Positions 43,730 through 52,894 are shown, counted from the first letter of the stretch. The stretch: 64,000 nt of DNA from Myxococcales bacterium 68-20 (GCA_001899635.1 MKVQ01000021.1:61395-125394), one strand, 5' to 3'. Made by a program: numbers and translations. Notes: generated from the letters alone by a model not told the origin.

Positions 43730-45619
43730 ATGAGAACGCGTCGTACGAGCGGATCTTCCACCCAGTCGCGCGGATGGTTTACACGGCGTACGATCGCGTC
43801 GTGGGGCTTCGCGATCGCCTGTGGAGCCAGCCTCATGGTCGCCTGCGCGACGGATCGTCCGTCGTTCGTCGAGAAGGAGAACACCGGTACCTTCGAGGAA
43901 GCCGATGCTCGGAGCGACGCATGTGAGACCTTCGTTTGCTCTCGAGACCTCCATTCGGTCCTGAGCAGCTGCTCCGGCGAGGTCGTTCGCGAATGCCCTC
44001 CTGACATGGGATGCGCGAACGGAGCGTGCGTGCCCGCGTGCTCGAGCGCCGAGAGCAACGAAGGAACGATCGGTTGCTCCTTCTGGACGACTCCCGCCGT
44101 CGCGACGGGGGGGGCCGTGTCCGGCTACATCAAGCAGGACCACCGCAGCTCCTGCTTTGCCGCCGTCGTCGCGAACACCTGGAGTCGGCCCGTGAACATT
44201 CGGGTCGAGCACATGGGGAAACCGCTCGATCTCTCGCGGAGCATGGCGATCCCGCGCACGAGCGGGAACCAGGTGGACTACGAGGTCCTCGACGGCCCGC
44301 TTCCCGCCGGGGAGGTCGCCGTCGTGTTCCTGTACCAGAACCTCGTCCCACCGCCCAGCGCCAACGCCCACGTCGCTTGCCCGCTGCCGGCAGCACTGGA
44401 GTCGGAGGACCCCACGATACCCATCTCCTCGGGGGTGGGCGCTGCATTTCACATTGCCACGGACATGCCGGTCAGCACCTATTCGATTTTCCCGTATGGC
44501 GGCGCGGAGAGTTATATCCCCACCGCGACGGTCCTCTTGCCGACCAGCTCGTGGGACACGAAGTATCTCGCCGTGGACGGGTGGGATCCGAACGATCGCG
44601 GGATATCGCCGCAGGTGCCCACGATTCAAATCGTCGCCGCGCAGGACGATACGGAAGTCCGGATTCGTCACGACAGCAGCAAGCTCCTGGGGTCGACAAC
44701 GAGCAGCGACGGCCGTTCGCAAGTCTTCAAGCTCGCGAAGGGTGAGGTTCTCCAGTTTGCCGTACATCAACAACTCGCGGGAGCCCCGATCGAGTCCGAC
44801 AAGCCGATCGGGCTCTTTGGCGGGTCGAACTGCTCGATCTTTCCCCCCTTCTTCGGGATGTGCTGTTGCGACGTCACGCAGCAACAGATTCCGCCTGTTC
44901 GTGCGTGGGGGAACGAATATGCAGCCGTTCGCTACGAGAACCGAAGGACGCTGCGCCTGAGCGAGGACAACGCCGACCGAGCCGTGCAGGAGTCGGCCCC
45001 TTGGCGTCTCATCGGAGCCGTCGACGGCACGAAGCTGGAGTATCAGCCCAGGCGCCCCGAGGGCGCGCCTGTCACTCTCTCGCAAGGTGAGGCGGTGACG
45101 TTCTGGACGATCGAGCCCTTCATCGTCAAGAGCCAGGACGAACAGCACCCTTTCTACATGGCCGGCTACATGTCGAGCTCCAACTTTGGTGATGGATCGG
45201 GATCGCCGGCAAGGCAGATCGGGGATCCCGAGTTCGTCAACGTCGTCCCCGCACGGCAATACCTCGATGCCTATACGTTCTTCACGGACATGACGTACGG
45301 CTACACGACCCTGGTCGTCGTCCGTCAGGACCGCGGGAATGGATTCGAGGACGTGACCCTCGATTGCGCAGGGACGATCACGGACTGGAAGCCGATCGAC
45401 GCCCAGGGGCAATTTCAGTACGCCCGCGTCACGCTCGTGCGCAAGGGCGAGCCGCAGCAGTTCGCTGCCGGCACCTGCACCAACGGGCGACACGAAATAC
45501 GAAGCAAGGAGCCGTTTGGGCTCACCGTGTGGGGGCTCGATGTCGCTTCCAGCTATGCCTATCCGGGCGGCGCAGGGCTCCGTCCGATCTCCAGTGTTCC
45601 CATCTCAGTGCCGCGCTAG
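43730..45619 (+). CDS. IgGFc-binding-like surface lipoprotein, cassette copy 2
   Basis: A 629-residue protein with GAGGATG upstream of ATG 43730. A long basic n-region precedes the hydrophobic segment and lipobox SLMVAC. The Cys module (CETFVCSRD ... CSGEVVRECPPDMGC ... CVPAC) and the beta-rich body (YGGAESYIPTATVLLP, VDGWDPNDRG, VAAQDDTEVRIRH, PIGLFGGSNCS) align with the protein at 9420-11207. It ends SYAYPGGAG plus a short tail. The stop TAG at 45617-45619 lies inside the first CTAG of the palindromic element that follows, so insertion of that element may have set the present 3' end. Adhesin or scaffold role inferred. Confidence 0.8.
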   Translation: MRTRRTSGSSTQSRGWFTRRTIASWGFAIACGASLMVACATDRPSFVEKENTGTFEEADARSDACETFVCSRDLHSVLSSCSGEVVRECPPDMGCANGACVPACSSAESNEGTIGCSFWTTPAVATGGAVSGYIKQDHRSSCFAAVVANTWSRPVNIRVEHMGKPLDLSRSMAIPRTSGNQVDYEVLDGPLPAGEVAVVFLYQNLVPPPSANAHVACPLPAALESEDPTIPISSGVGAAFHIATDMPVSTYSIFPYGGAESYIPTATVLLPTSSWDTKYLAVDGWDPNDRGISPQVPTIQIVAAQDDTEVRIRHDSSKLLGSTTSSDGRSQVFKLAKGEVLQFAVHQQLAGAPIESDKPIGLFGGSNCSIFPPFFGMCCCDVTQQQIPPVRAWGNEYAAVRYENRRTLRLSEDNADRAVQESAPWRLIGAVDGTKLEYQPRRPEGAPVTLSQGEAVTFWTIEPFIVKSQDEQHPFYMAGYMSSSNFGDGSGSPARQIGDPEFVNVVPARQYLDAYTFFTDMTYGYTTLVVVRQDRGNGFEDVTLDCAGTITDWKPIDAQGQFQYARVTLVRKGEPQQFAAGTCTNGRHEIRSKEPFGLTVWGLDVASSYAYPGGAGLRPISSVPISVPR

Positions 45620-45815
45620 TACCGAGTGCCCCAAGTTCGTGCGGGGTACCGCACGAAGCGATGCTTCGCATCGCGCACTCGGTCCTAGTCTTTCATCGGG
45701 GCTCCGCCCCGCACTCCTCGCTTCGCTCGTCGTCCCCGCAATTCGCTCCCGCGAATTGCCCTAGTACGGCGCAGCTACGTCCAACCCCTCACGAACATTC
45801 GGCGCGCCGTACTAG
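45616..45815. repeat. Palindromic CTAG-bounded repeat element
   Basis: A 200-bp block of nested inverted repeats with CTAG at its ends and inner boundaries. Unit 1 (45616-45688) has a nearly perfect 14-bp outer stem (CTAGTACCGAGTGC with GCACTCGGTCCTAG). The stem encloses two perfect hairpins, TTCGTGCGG/CCGCACGAA and GCGATGC/GCATCGC, giving a cloverleaf shape. Then come GGGGC/GCCCC and a perfect 9-bp hairpin GCAATTCGC/GCGAATTGC (45738-45759). Unit 2 (45761-45815) is closed by CTAGTACGGCGC/GCGCCGTACTAG. No gene is encoded. It resembles a mobile REP/MITE-type element or a pair of them; that class is inferred. Confidence 0.65.
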
Positions 45816-45873
45816 TCGAAGCGGAATGGCCATGATCGGCGCAACAGCGTTTGCGCCTCAGCGAGCGTTATCC

Positions 45874-47142
45874 ATGACCAAGTTGCACCTGAAGACGTTC
45901 TCGGCGGCATGCGTTCTGATCCGGCTCCTGGTCGGGTGCAGTAGCGATCCGGATGCGCCTGCCAACACCACGGCTCCGCCGGATGGCGATCAGGACTCCG
46001 GCTCGAGTGGTGTCGATGCGGGCGGCATCGATGCGCACGTCGAGGACGACGCGGCGGCCGACGCTGCGCCCGACCGCCGGATCGAGTGGGACAGCGGCGG
46101 CGACGCCGGAGCGCCTGTCGTCCACGAGATGTGGGCACGCGGGAACGCCTTCTGTGCCCGCGTGCAGCGGCCGAGCGGGACGACGGTGGAGTGCTGGGGA
46201 AACAATACCTCTGGCGAGCTCGGGCGCGGCGAGGTCACCACGATTCTCACGAGGGGAACGACGTTCAAGCCGTTTCCAATCGACTCTCCGGACGCGCCGA
46301 ACTTCAGGGTGGTACGGGGCTCGAGCAACCTGGGCAGCGTCATGTGCGGCGTCACGAACGACGACGAGCTGAAGTGCTGGGGAGCGACCTACGGCTCGAG
46401 CGCCGTGAGATCGAGTGTTCCCGCCGAGCCGCTGCGGACCGGCGTCGCTGACGTCTCCGTCGGCCCGAATCACGCCTGTGCGCTCTTGACCGACTCCCGT
46501 GTCGCCTGCTGGGGCTCGAACACGTACGACGGCCTCCTGGGGATGGGGACCTCGGGGGGCCTGGTCCAGCCCGTGCCGCAGGTGATCCCGAACTTCACGG
46601 CGGACCAGGTATCGAGCGGCGTTACCACCACTTGTGCCGTGAAGGACGGCGAAGTCTGGTGCTGGGGAGCCGGTCATCTGACGGGCAACGGTTCGCTGTT
46701 CAATCCGGTCACCAGCCCGACGCGCGTTGCCGGACTGACCGGCATCAAGAAGGTTCAGGCCCACACCTATACGTTCGCCCTCGCGGAGGACAAGACGCTG
46801 TGGTTCTGGGGGTCGGGACCGGGGAGCGCGCTGTCGTATACCCCGATGAAGGTCCCCGATCCGACGCCCGATGACCCGAATCGGGTCATGTCCGACGTCG
46901 AGGACGTTGCCGGGGACTGCCTCCGGTTCACGAACGGCAAGGTCCGGTGCCTCTCGGTCACCGGCGCCACCTACCGCTTCAACGAGATGCCGCGCGTCAG
47001 CGACGCGGTGCGCCTCGAGCCTTTCTGCGCGTTGAGCTCGGCGGGAACGCTCCGCTGCTGGGGGGCCAACGCCGCCGGGCAGCTTGGGGTGCCTCCGACC
47101 CTGCTCCCGAGCGCGCCGGCGTCCGTCGAGGTCAAGCTCTGA
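45874..47142 (+). CDS. Extra RCC1-repeat lipoprotein, cassette copy 2 only
   Basis: A 422-residue protein. ATG 45874 begins MTKLHLKTFSAACVLIRLLVGC, a lipoprotein signal. ATG 45826 is an alternative that would add 16 residues and weaken the signal. The spacer is Asp/Ala-rich, and RCC1 blades follow: CWGNNTSGELGRG, CWGATYGSSA, CWGSNTYDGLLGMG, CWGAGHLTGNG, FWGSGPGSAL and CWGANAAGQLGVP. One blade lacks the CWG core (VRCLSVTGATY). It is separated from the IgGFc-like gene by the palindromic element and has no counterpart in copy 1. It may be a tandem duplicate of the RCC1 gene at 42230 displaced by the element, or an independent gain. Confidence 0.78.
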   Translation: MTKLHLKTFSAACVLIRLLVGCSSDPDAPANTTAPPDGDQDSGSSGVDAGGIDAHVEDDAAADAAPDRRIEWDSGGDAGAPVVHEMWARGNAFCARVQRPSGTTVECWGNNTSGELGRGEVTTILTRGTTFKPFPIDSPDAPNFRVVRGSSNLGSVMCGVTNDDELKCWGATYGSSAVRSSVPAEPLRTGVADVSVGPNHACALLTDSRVACWGSNTYDGLLGMGTSGGLVQPVPQVIPNFTADQVSSGVTTTCAVKDGEVWCWGAGHLTGNGSLFNPVTSPTRVAGLTGIKKVQAHTYTFALAEDKTLWFWGSGPGSALSYTPMKVPDPTPDDPNRVMSDVEDVAGDCLRFTNGKVRCLSVTGATYRFNEMPRVSDAVRLEPFCALSSAGTLRCWGANAAGQLGVPPTLLPSAPASVEVKL

Positions 47143-47166
47143 GGAGCGCGACCACGCGAGGCGCTT

Positions 47167-47201
47167 CCAGTCGGGCGGGACTGGTCGAGGAGCACCTCGA
47201 C
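47167..47201. terminator. Two hairpins between convergent genes
   Basis: CCAGTC/GACTGG (47167-47184) is followed directly by GTCGAGG/CCTCGAC (47184-47201). They lie between the converging RCC1 and VIT/VWA genes. There is no T run; bidirectional termination is inferred. Confidence 0.45.
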
Positions 47202-47223
47202 GTCGCGCCCGACCACCGGTCTC

Positions 47224-50200
47224 TCAACGGTTCATCGCCGCCGCGTCGGAGAGCTTCGTCGACTTGTCGACGGTGCCCATGTCGACGTATCCACGGTCGA
47301 TCATGACTACGAACGGACGCTCCTCGAACGAGATCTTGCCGTTGCCGTCGTGCTCGACGACCTGGAGCTTGCCCATGCCGTAGCCCATCGGTCCGCGCGA
47401 GTAGTAGTGCGCCTGGAGCGTGTACGGGTATGCGCGCCGCTCACGCGGGCCGCGAATGGTGAAGCACTCGGGGCCGTAGCCGTTGGTGACGTCGGCATAG
47501 AGCGCGCCGCCGGACGCGAGGTCCTGCTGGGCGTAATACGCGTGGCCGCCCTTGCCGTCGTAGATGTGGAAGTCGACGTCGTTCGCGTCGGTCTCCCAGT
47601 TGAGCACGAAGCGGAGACTCGGTCCCTTCTCCTCCGTGCCGCCGGCCGCGCGGAGCTTCGCGCCAATCTCCCCTGCCCGGCTCGGCTGCGCGTGGCTCCA
47701 CGCGGCCGCGATGAGACCGAGGTCCTCCTTGAGGATGCGGTCGACACCGCGGAATCTCCCCCTCGGGTACGTGCGCGTCGCGCCCGTCTTCATCGCCTCG
47801 AAGGCCTTCTCGTGCTCGCCCTGCTTGAGGAGCGCGAACGCGTAGAGGCGGTGGCTGGCGGGATGATCGGGGCGCTGCTCGGCCGCCTTGCCGTAGGTAT
47901 CGACGGCGAGCGCGAGCGCGCGCGCGTCGGCGAGGCGCTCGAGACGCTCACCCGCGAAGCGGCGAGAGTCGGCGCGGAACGAGAACAGCTCGAGGATCGA
48001 TCCGTAGGCACGCGCGGCGGACTTGAGATCGCTCTTCGCCTCGAAGACCTCGCCGAGCGCGACGAGCGAGAGGACGTCGCCGGGCTGGTCGGCATGCCAC
48101 TGGTTCGCCTCGGTGAGGGCAGCGTCCTTGTCCCCGCGCGCGAGTGCTTCCATCACGATCTTGAAGCGTCCCTCGTACGGGAGCGCCCGCGGGACGTTCG
48201 GCGAATTGGCCACGCTCCCACCACCACCACCGACGAGATCGAACGTCTGCGCGAAGCGCGCGTCGCTCGATCCCGGTGCGGTGAATCGAAGCGCCTTCGC
48301 GACCGCAGAGAGGCATCCCTTGAACGTATCGCTGCCGGGGGCCTCGGAGAGCTCCGCGACCTTCACGGCCCCGGTCGGATCGACGGTGAAGCGGATCGTG
48401 AGCCGTCCGTTCGTGTTCGGGCTGCGAGAGAGCTCGGTCGTGTAGCAGGTGCGGAAGCTCGGGACGGCGCCGCGGATCACGCGCTGCACCTCGTCGGCGG
48501 CGATGCCGTTCTCGATCGTGAGCGAGCCGGGCCGCACCGCACCGGCGGCGCTCTCGTCGGCACGTGGAGCGCGGTCGGGCCCGAGCTCGACGCAAAGCGG
48601 GTCGCCGGGCGGGCAGCGTGGCGGCGTCGACGGACGCGGAGCCGGGCGTACCGCGCGTGCGCCCGGAGCCTCCATCGCGGGCTCCGGGGCCGCGGTGGCG
48701 GCCGGGGCTGCAGAGGCCAGGGGCTGAGCGTAGCCATCGGCCGGACCGTTGCCCGCGCCGCGGCCGATCGTCCCGATGCGACCGAGGCCGATGCCTTCAC
48801 CCTGTCCACCGCCGCCTTCTCCGATACCGCTGAGGCCGAGGCCGCCGGGCGCGTCCGCGAGAGCGTCGTTGTCGACGCCGCCTCCCGACAGGTCTCCAGC
48901 ACGCGCGGCGGGAGTCGGCGCGTCGTCGACGGCAACCGTCGCCGTGGCGGCGGCCACCGGTGCGGGCGGTGCCGCCGGAACGGGAGCAGCGGCGCTCTGC
49001 TCCCCTTCCTCGTTTCGTGCGCGCGTGCTCCGCGCGGCCTGGCCCTTCGGAGGCGTGGGCACCGGGCGGAGCTCCTTGTTGCGCTCCTCTTCCCATCCGC
49101 GCGCTCCTTGAACGACGGCGACGCGCCCGTCCTGGACGGCGAGGATGTCGACCTTCGCGGTGCGATCGATGTTGAAGCGTCGATAGTCCCAGTCGGTCTC
49201 GAGGACCAGCAGCGCCGTGTGCGGAGAGAGCACGCGATGCCGTGTCGAGAGCGCGATGATCTGCTGCTTCGTCGCGGCGGGCGACTCCTTCGGCGCCTCG
49301 ACGAGGCTCTGGATCTTCGCCTGCGCCCACGCACGCTCGACGAGCGGGCGCTCGATCGTGCGAAGGTCAGGCGTGAACTGCTGGCCGCCGATGTCGATCC
49401 GCACCGGAGTCGCCCCGCCCGCCTCGCTGGGCAGCTCCGCGTAGACGAGGACCTCGTCACCGGCCTGGAGGCCGTCGAGCTTCTCCGGCCACGACCACCG
49501 CGCGCCCTCGACCTTCACGGCAACGCCCGAGCTCGTCGCCTCCCCGAGCCGGCGCGCGAGCGCGTCGGCGCCGAGCTTCGCGTCGAGCACGACACCGTCA
49601 CGATCGAGCACGCCACGCACCACGGTGCGGAGGAAGCCGTCATCGCGGATCCCGCCGATCGCGATCGCGTCCATGCGCGCGACGCCGGAGGAACGAAGCT
49701 CCTCGACCTTCATCTTGAGCTTCTGGCCGTCGGTCTCGCCCGCAGTGGCGACGCCGTCGGTGACCATGATCACGCGCGTCGCCTTCACCTTCTTCGACGC
49801 CTCCGCCGCCCAGGCGATCGCCTGCTCGAAGTCCGAAGCGCCGAGCGCCCCGCGCGAGACGATCGCCGAGACCTCTTTCTGGCCGAAGCCACTCGCCCTG
49901 CCCTCGTAGATCGGGACGACCTCCTGATCGAAACAAGCGACCGTCAGGCTCGTGCTTCCCGGGAGCTTCGCGAGGATCGCCTGGAGCGCCTTCGCCTGCT
50001 CGGCGATCCCGAGGCCACGCGAAGCGCTCGTGTCGACGAGGACGACCGCCGAGCCGACCGGCTCGGGCCGCGACGAGGCGAACGGCACGACGCGCGCGAT
50101 CGCGAGCTCGCCGCTCCGGAGGCCGGGGCTCCGCGGGACGTGCTTGCCTTCGACGACGAAATCGCCCGCCGGCGTGAACCGCTGCTGATGAAGCTCGAAG

Positions 50201-50853
50201 ACCCCATCGGTCTTTCCGCCCTCCGCCGCCTTCGAGCCGGCGACGTGCACGTTGACGTCGAGCGCGCCGAGCTGCGGGAGGCCGCGAAGCGGAAGCACGT
50301 AAGGTGCGCCGAGCTCGACCGCCTCGGCGTAGGTGACGATGATCTCCTTCGTCCCGCGCGCGGGGATCGGGAACACACGAGCGGAGAACTCGTTGCCCGC
50401 TCCCTGCTCCATCAGCGCCGGGTCCTGCTTGCGGTGGAGGAAGTCCTCGTACGCCCGGCGCGCGGCCTGCTTCTCGACGACCTCGCCCTCCTGCCAGGCA
50501 TTGCCGACCTTCATCGCGAAGCGGCTGAGCGATGCTCCCTGCGGGAGCGTGATGCGGAACGTCCCTTCGAGGACGCGATCTTCCGGGTTCTCGAAGGTGA
50601 GATGCAGCTCGGTCAGGGCCAGCGGATCCTCCACCGCCGCTTCGGCTCGCAGGGCGACGAGCTTGAGGCCGGTGCCGTCGGAGGCCGTGAGACGGACGGG
50701 CACCTCGGCTCCCAGCACGCCCTTCGACGTATCGATGAGGGAGACCGGCGCGATGACGGTCGGGGGGCTATCCGACTTGGCCTTGTAGACGCCGATCGCA
50801 GCCGCGATGACGGTGAATCCCAGAGCGCTATAGAGCAGCGTCTTCTCGTGCAT
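47224..50853 (-). CDS. VIT/VWA multidomain envelope protein with DUF2135 C-terminus
   Basis: A 1209-residue protein anchored by an N-terminal helix (residues 5-22). Domains in order begin with a VIT domain at about 45-180 (LTELHLTFENPEDRVLEGTF, ARRAYEDFLHRKQDPALMEQ). A von Willebrand A domain follows at about 250-430, with the metal site DTSAS and VMVTDGVAT. A long Ala/Pro/Gly-rich linker with GGG runs covers about 600-740. Next is a TonB/AgmX-type C-terminal-like domain near 770-870 (FRTCYTTELSRSPNTNGRLT), then TPR-like helices at 880-1040 and a DUF2135 domain to the end (DVDFHIYDGKGGHAYY, YGPECFTIRGP). VIT and VWA domains bind proteins through metal; this combination suggests an envelope assembly or binding platform. 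Function not established. Divergent from the gene at 51158. Confidence 0.85.
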   Translation of the reverse strand: MHEKTLLYSALGFTVIAAAIGVYKAKSDSPPTVIAPVSLIDTSKGVLGAEVPVRLTASDGTGLKLVALRAEAAVEDPLALTELHLTFENPEDRVLEGTFRITLPQGASLSRFAMKVGNAWQEGEVVEKQAARRAYEDFLHRKQDPALMEQGAGNEFSARVFPIPARGTKEIIVTYAEAVELGAPYVLPLRGLPQLGALDVNVHVAGSKAAEGGKTDGVFELHQQRFTPAGDFVVEGKHVPRSPGLRSGELAIARVVPFASSRPEPVGSAVVLVDTSASRGLGIAEQAKALQAILAKLPGSTSLTVACFDQEVVPIYEGRASGFGQKEVSAIVSRGALGASDFEQAIAWAAEASKKVKATRVIMVTDGVATAGETDGQKLKMKVEELRSSGVARMDAIAIGGIRDDGFLRTVVRGVLDRDGVVLDAKLGADALARRLGEATSSGVAVKVEGARWSWPEKLDGLQAGDEVLVYAELPSEAGGATPVRIDIGGQQFTPDLRTIERPLVERAWAQAKIQSLVEAPKESPAATKQQIIALSTRHRVLSPHTALLVLETDWDYRRFNIDRTAKVDILAVQDGRVAVVQGARGWEEERNKELRPVPTPPKGQAARSTRARNEEGEQSAAAPVPAAPPAPVAAATATVAVDDAPTPAARAGDLSGGGVDNDALADAPGGLGLSGIGEGGGGQGEGIGLGRIGTIGRGAGNGPADGYAQPLASAAPAATAAPEPAMEAPGARAVRPAPRPSTPPRCPPGDPLCVELGPDRAPRADESAAGAVRPGSLTIENGIAADEVQRVIRGAVPSFRTCYTTELSRSPNTNGRLTIRFTVDPTGAVKVAELSEAPGSDTFKGCLSAVAKALRFTAPGSSDARFAQTFDLVGGGGGSVANSPNVPRALPYEGRFKIVMEALARGDKDAALTEANQWHADQPGDVLSLVALGEVFEAKSDLKSAARAYGSILELFSFRADSRRFAGERLERLADARALALAVDTYGKAAEQRPDHPASHRLYAFALLKQGEHEKAFEAMKTGATRTYPRGRFRGVDRILKEDLGLIAAAWSHAQPSRAGEIGAKLRAAGGTEEKGPSLRFVLNWETDANDVDFHIYDGKGGHAYYAQQDLASGGALYADVTNGYGPECFTIRGPRERRAYPYTLQAHYYSRGPMGYGMGKLQVVEHDGNGKISFEERPFVVMIDRGYVDMGTVDKSTKLSDAAAMNR

Positions 50854-51157
50854 ATGCCTTCTCGGTTACGCGTCCGAGCCCGACGAACCTCGGACTCGGG
50901 ACACTGGGACGGACGAGACGCGAAAAAGTTCCGATCCCCCGCCTCGACCGCACGCCTCTCCCGGGAGCCGATGGTAGCCACGTCCCGCCCGGAGCGGGCG
51001 ACGATCTCGGGACGGGGGCCATCAGAGCCGCGGGCTCGGCGAGTGCCCGGTCGCCAGCGGGAGGTGGAGGTGGAGGAGAGGGCGCGATCCGGGCGCCGCC
51101 TCTTCTTGGATCGTCTTTGCACCAGATCATCTTCCAAACCTTCGTCTCCTCGTCGGC
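50854..51157. other. Divergent promoter region
   Basis: A 304-bp gap between the divergent VIT/VWA and unknown lipoprotein genes. No coding potential is seen. It contains the only A-rich run nearby (GAAAAAGTTCC, near 50920) but no convincing -35/-10 pair or repeat. Confidence 0.4.
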
Positions 51158-52894
51158 ATGCATCGTGCGAGAGACCTCGTCGTGTCCTCGCCCCTTCGCC
51201 TCCTCCGCCTCCTCTTCCCACTGCTGGTCCTCCTCGCGATCGCGTGCGCCGGCTGCGCGGACGAGGGGTTCGAGGATGCCGACAGCAGCTCCGCCGCGGC
51301 GACGGACCTCCCCGCCGCGAAGGTGGCCACCGACCAGCTGAAGGAGGCGGTCGAGAAGAAGGACGCCACCGACGTCCGGCTCGGCCGCGCGCTCGCCCGC
51401 GTCTCGCCGATGATCACCACGGAGCAGAACCGAGCCTTCGTGAATGCGTTCCAGGCGCTGCCGGACGTGCACGAGGCCGCCGCCGGCTATCACAAGAGCG
51501 CCGCGACCCTCGACGCCGAGCTCCGGCGCATCCTCGCGAGCAGCTCCGAGCGCGCTGCCGTGATGAGCGGGCTCAAGCGCCCCGTCCCCGGGCGCGCAGC
51601 CGTCACCGTGTATGGGCCGAAGGACGTCTTCGAAAGCTATGCGCTGCTCGCGCAGTCGCCCTCGGCCTCCGGCGCTCTGACCTTCGCGATGCGCCTCCTC
51701 GCGGACGATCCGGCCCTCGCCGCGATCAAGGCCACCGACCAGGAGGTGATCGACCGCATCCTCATCCCCGCGCTCCCCGGCACCTATCTCGAGAAGCTCC
51801 TCGCGACCGGCAGCAACGAGAAGGCGACCGATCTCACGAAGGAGATCCTCTCGAAGGGCGGGGCCAAGGTCCGCTCGGTTGCGGGCTGGCTCGACAAGCA
51901 CGACAAGCTCACGGGCAACGACCTCACCGCCGACACGATCAACATCTCGGGGCGCTCCGTCGGCCAGGCCCTCCGCGGGGTCGCGGCCCTGATGGCGATC
52001 TGGGAGCTCGGCGGCGACGTCGCGCGCGGCGATCTCGACGCGGCGATCCAGAGCTTCGTCAAGGGCGGCCCCCAGGCGATCAGCGGTCTCGCGGACGCGA
52101 CCTCGCTCCTTCGCCGCGTCCTCCTCGGCATCGACGAGACGCCGCTGGCGGCGCAGATCGTGAAGTACTCCGGCCACCTCGCGAAGGGCATCTCGTTCGT
52201 CTCGAACGTCTTCACGCTGATCCAGGACGCCGGGCAGTGGAACGAGAGCGTGGCCGCGAAGGTGCGCGTCGCCGGGGACCTCGTCGCGCTCGGCGCGAGC
52301 GTGCTCGTCCTCCTCAGCGTCGGCGGACCTGCTGGTCCCATCCTCGCGACGGTGGCGGTGGGCATCCACCTCCTGGCCGACTGGATGGATGGACGGGCCA
52401 TCGAGGAGCAGGAGCGTCGCGATCTCGCCGCATGCCTCCCGGTGACCGGCCTCGACCGCGTGATGGTCCAGCGGATGATCGACGCTCACCCGGCGCAGGT
52501 GCGCATCCTCAGCGAGACAGTGAAGCTCTCGCCGGCGGACCTCCAGTGGTTCATGAGGGTGTATCCGGAGGCGGTCGACAAGAACTCGTACACGCCGCTC
52601 CAGTACATCGGCGTCCAGGTGGCGCAGAAGATCTTCGACCTCGACGGCACCGAGACGAAGTCGATGCTCGCAGCCGTGGCCGGCAGCGAGAAGGATGCCC
52701 AGCGCGTGACCCTGATGATGGACACGTTCCTCCGCGGCATCGAGTTCAACCAGAGCTGGAACGGTGAGCTCACGAAGCCCCAGGCGCTGGCGTGGCTCGA
52801 CAGCGAGGGTGCCAGCACCACGTCACGTCCCGAGGAGCGCGAGCTGCGGCGCACCGCCTTCCGCAACGCGCGCGCCCACCTCGCGACGAAGTGA
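51158..52894 (+). CDS. Large lipoprotein of unknown function
   Basis: A 578-residue protein with a basic n-region and a long hydrophobic stretch (LLFPLLVLLAIACAGC), giving a probable lipid anchor at one of two adjacent Cys. The mature protein is helical and Ala/Leu-rich. Hydrophobic segments at about residues 270-285 and 365-410 (LVALGASVLVLLSVGG, TVAVGIHLLADWMDG) could insert into a membrane, which resembles toxin-like or pore-forming helical proteins only in a general way. No family motif was recognised. It is followed by a hairpin (52941-52958) and then a nuclease/phosphatase-like gene on the same strand. Confidence 0.78.
   Translation: MHRARDLVVSSPLRLLRLLFPLLVLLAIACAGCADEGFEDADSSSAAATDLPAAKVATDQLKEAVEKKDATDVRLGRALARVSPMITTEQNRAFVNAFQALPDVHEAAAGYHKSAATLDAELRRILASSSERAAVMSGLKRPVPGRAAVTVYGPKDVFESYALLAQSPSASGALTFAMRLLADDPALAAIKATDQEVIDRILIPALPGTYLEKLLATGSNEKATDLTKEILSKGGAKVRSVAGWLDKHDKLTGNDLTADTINISGRSVGQALRGVAALMAIWELGGDVARGDLDAAIQSFVKGGPQAISGLADATSLLRRVLLGIDETPLAAQIVKYSGHLAKGISFVSNVFTLIQDAGQWNESVAAKVRVAGDLVALGASVLVLLSVGGPAGPILATVAVGIHLLADWMDGRAIEEQERRDLAACLPVTGLDRVMVQRMIDAHPAQVRILSETVKLSPADLQWFMRVYPEAVDKNSYTPLQYIGVQVAQKIFDLDGTETKSMLAAVAGSEKDAQRVTLMMDTFLRGIEFNQSWNGELTKPQALAWLDSEGASTTSRPEERELRRTAFRNARAHLATK

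Noticed and set aside
42224..45493. 1089-codon minus-strand frame across cassette copy 2
   Set aside because: Covers three real genes on the other strand, is Arg-rich and has no signal or domain. Antisense shadow.
45616..45815. tRNA-like gene from the cloverleaf shape
   Set aside because: Stem lengths, loops and absence of TTCRANY-type T-loop rule out a tRNA. The symmetry fits a palindromic repeat.
47350..52767. 1805-codon plus-strand frame
   Set aside because: Antisense to the VIT/VWA protein and out of frame with the lipoprotein at 51158. Charged low-complexity sequence only.
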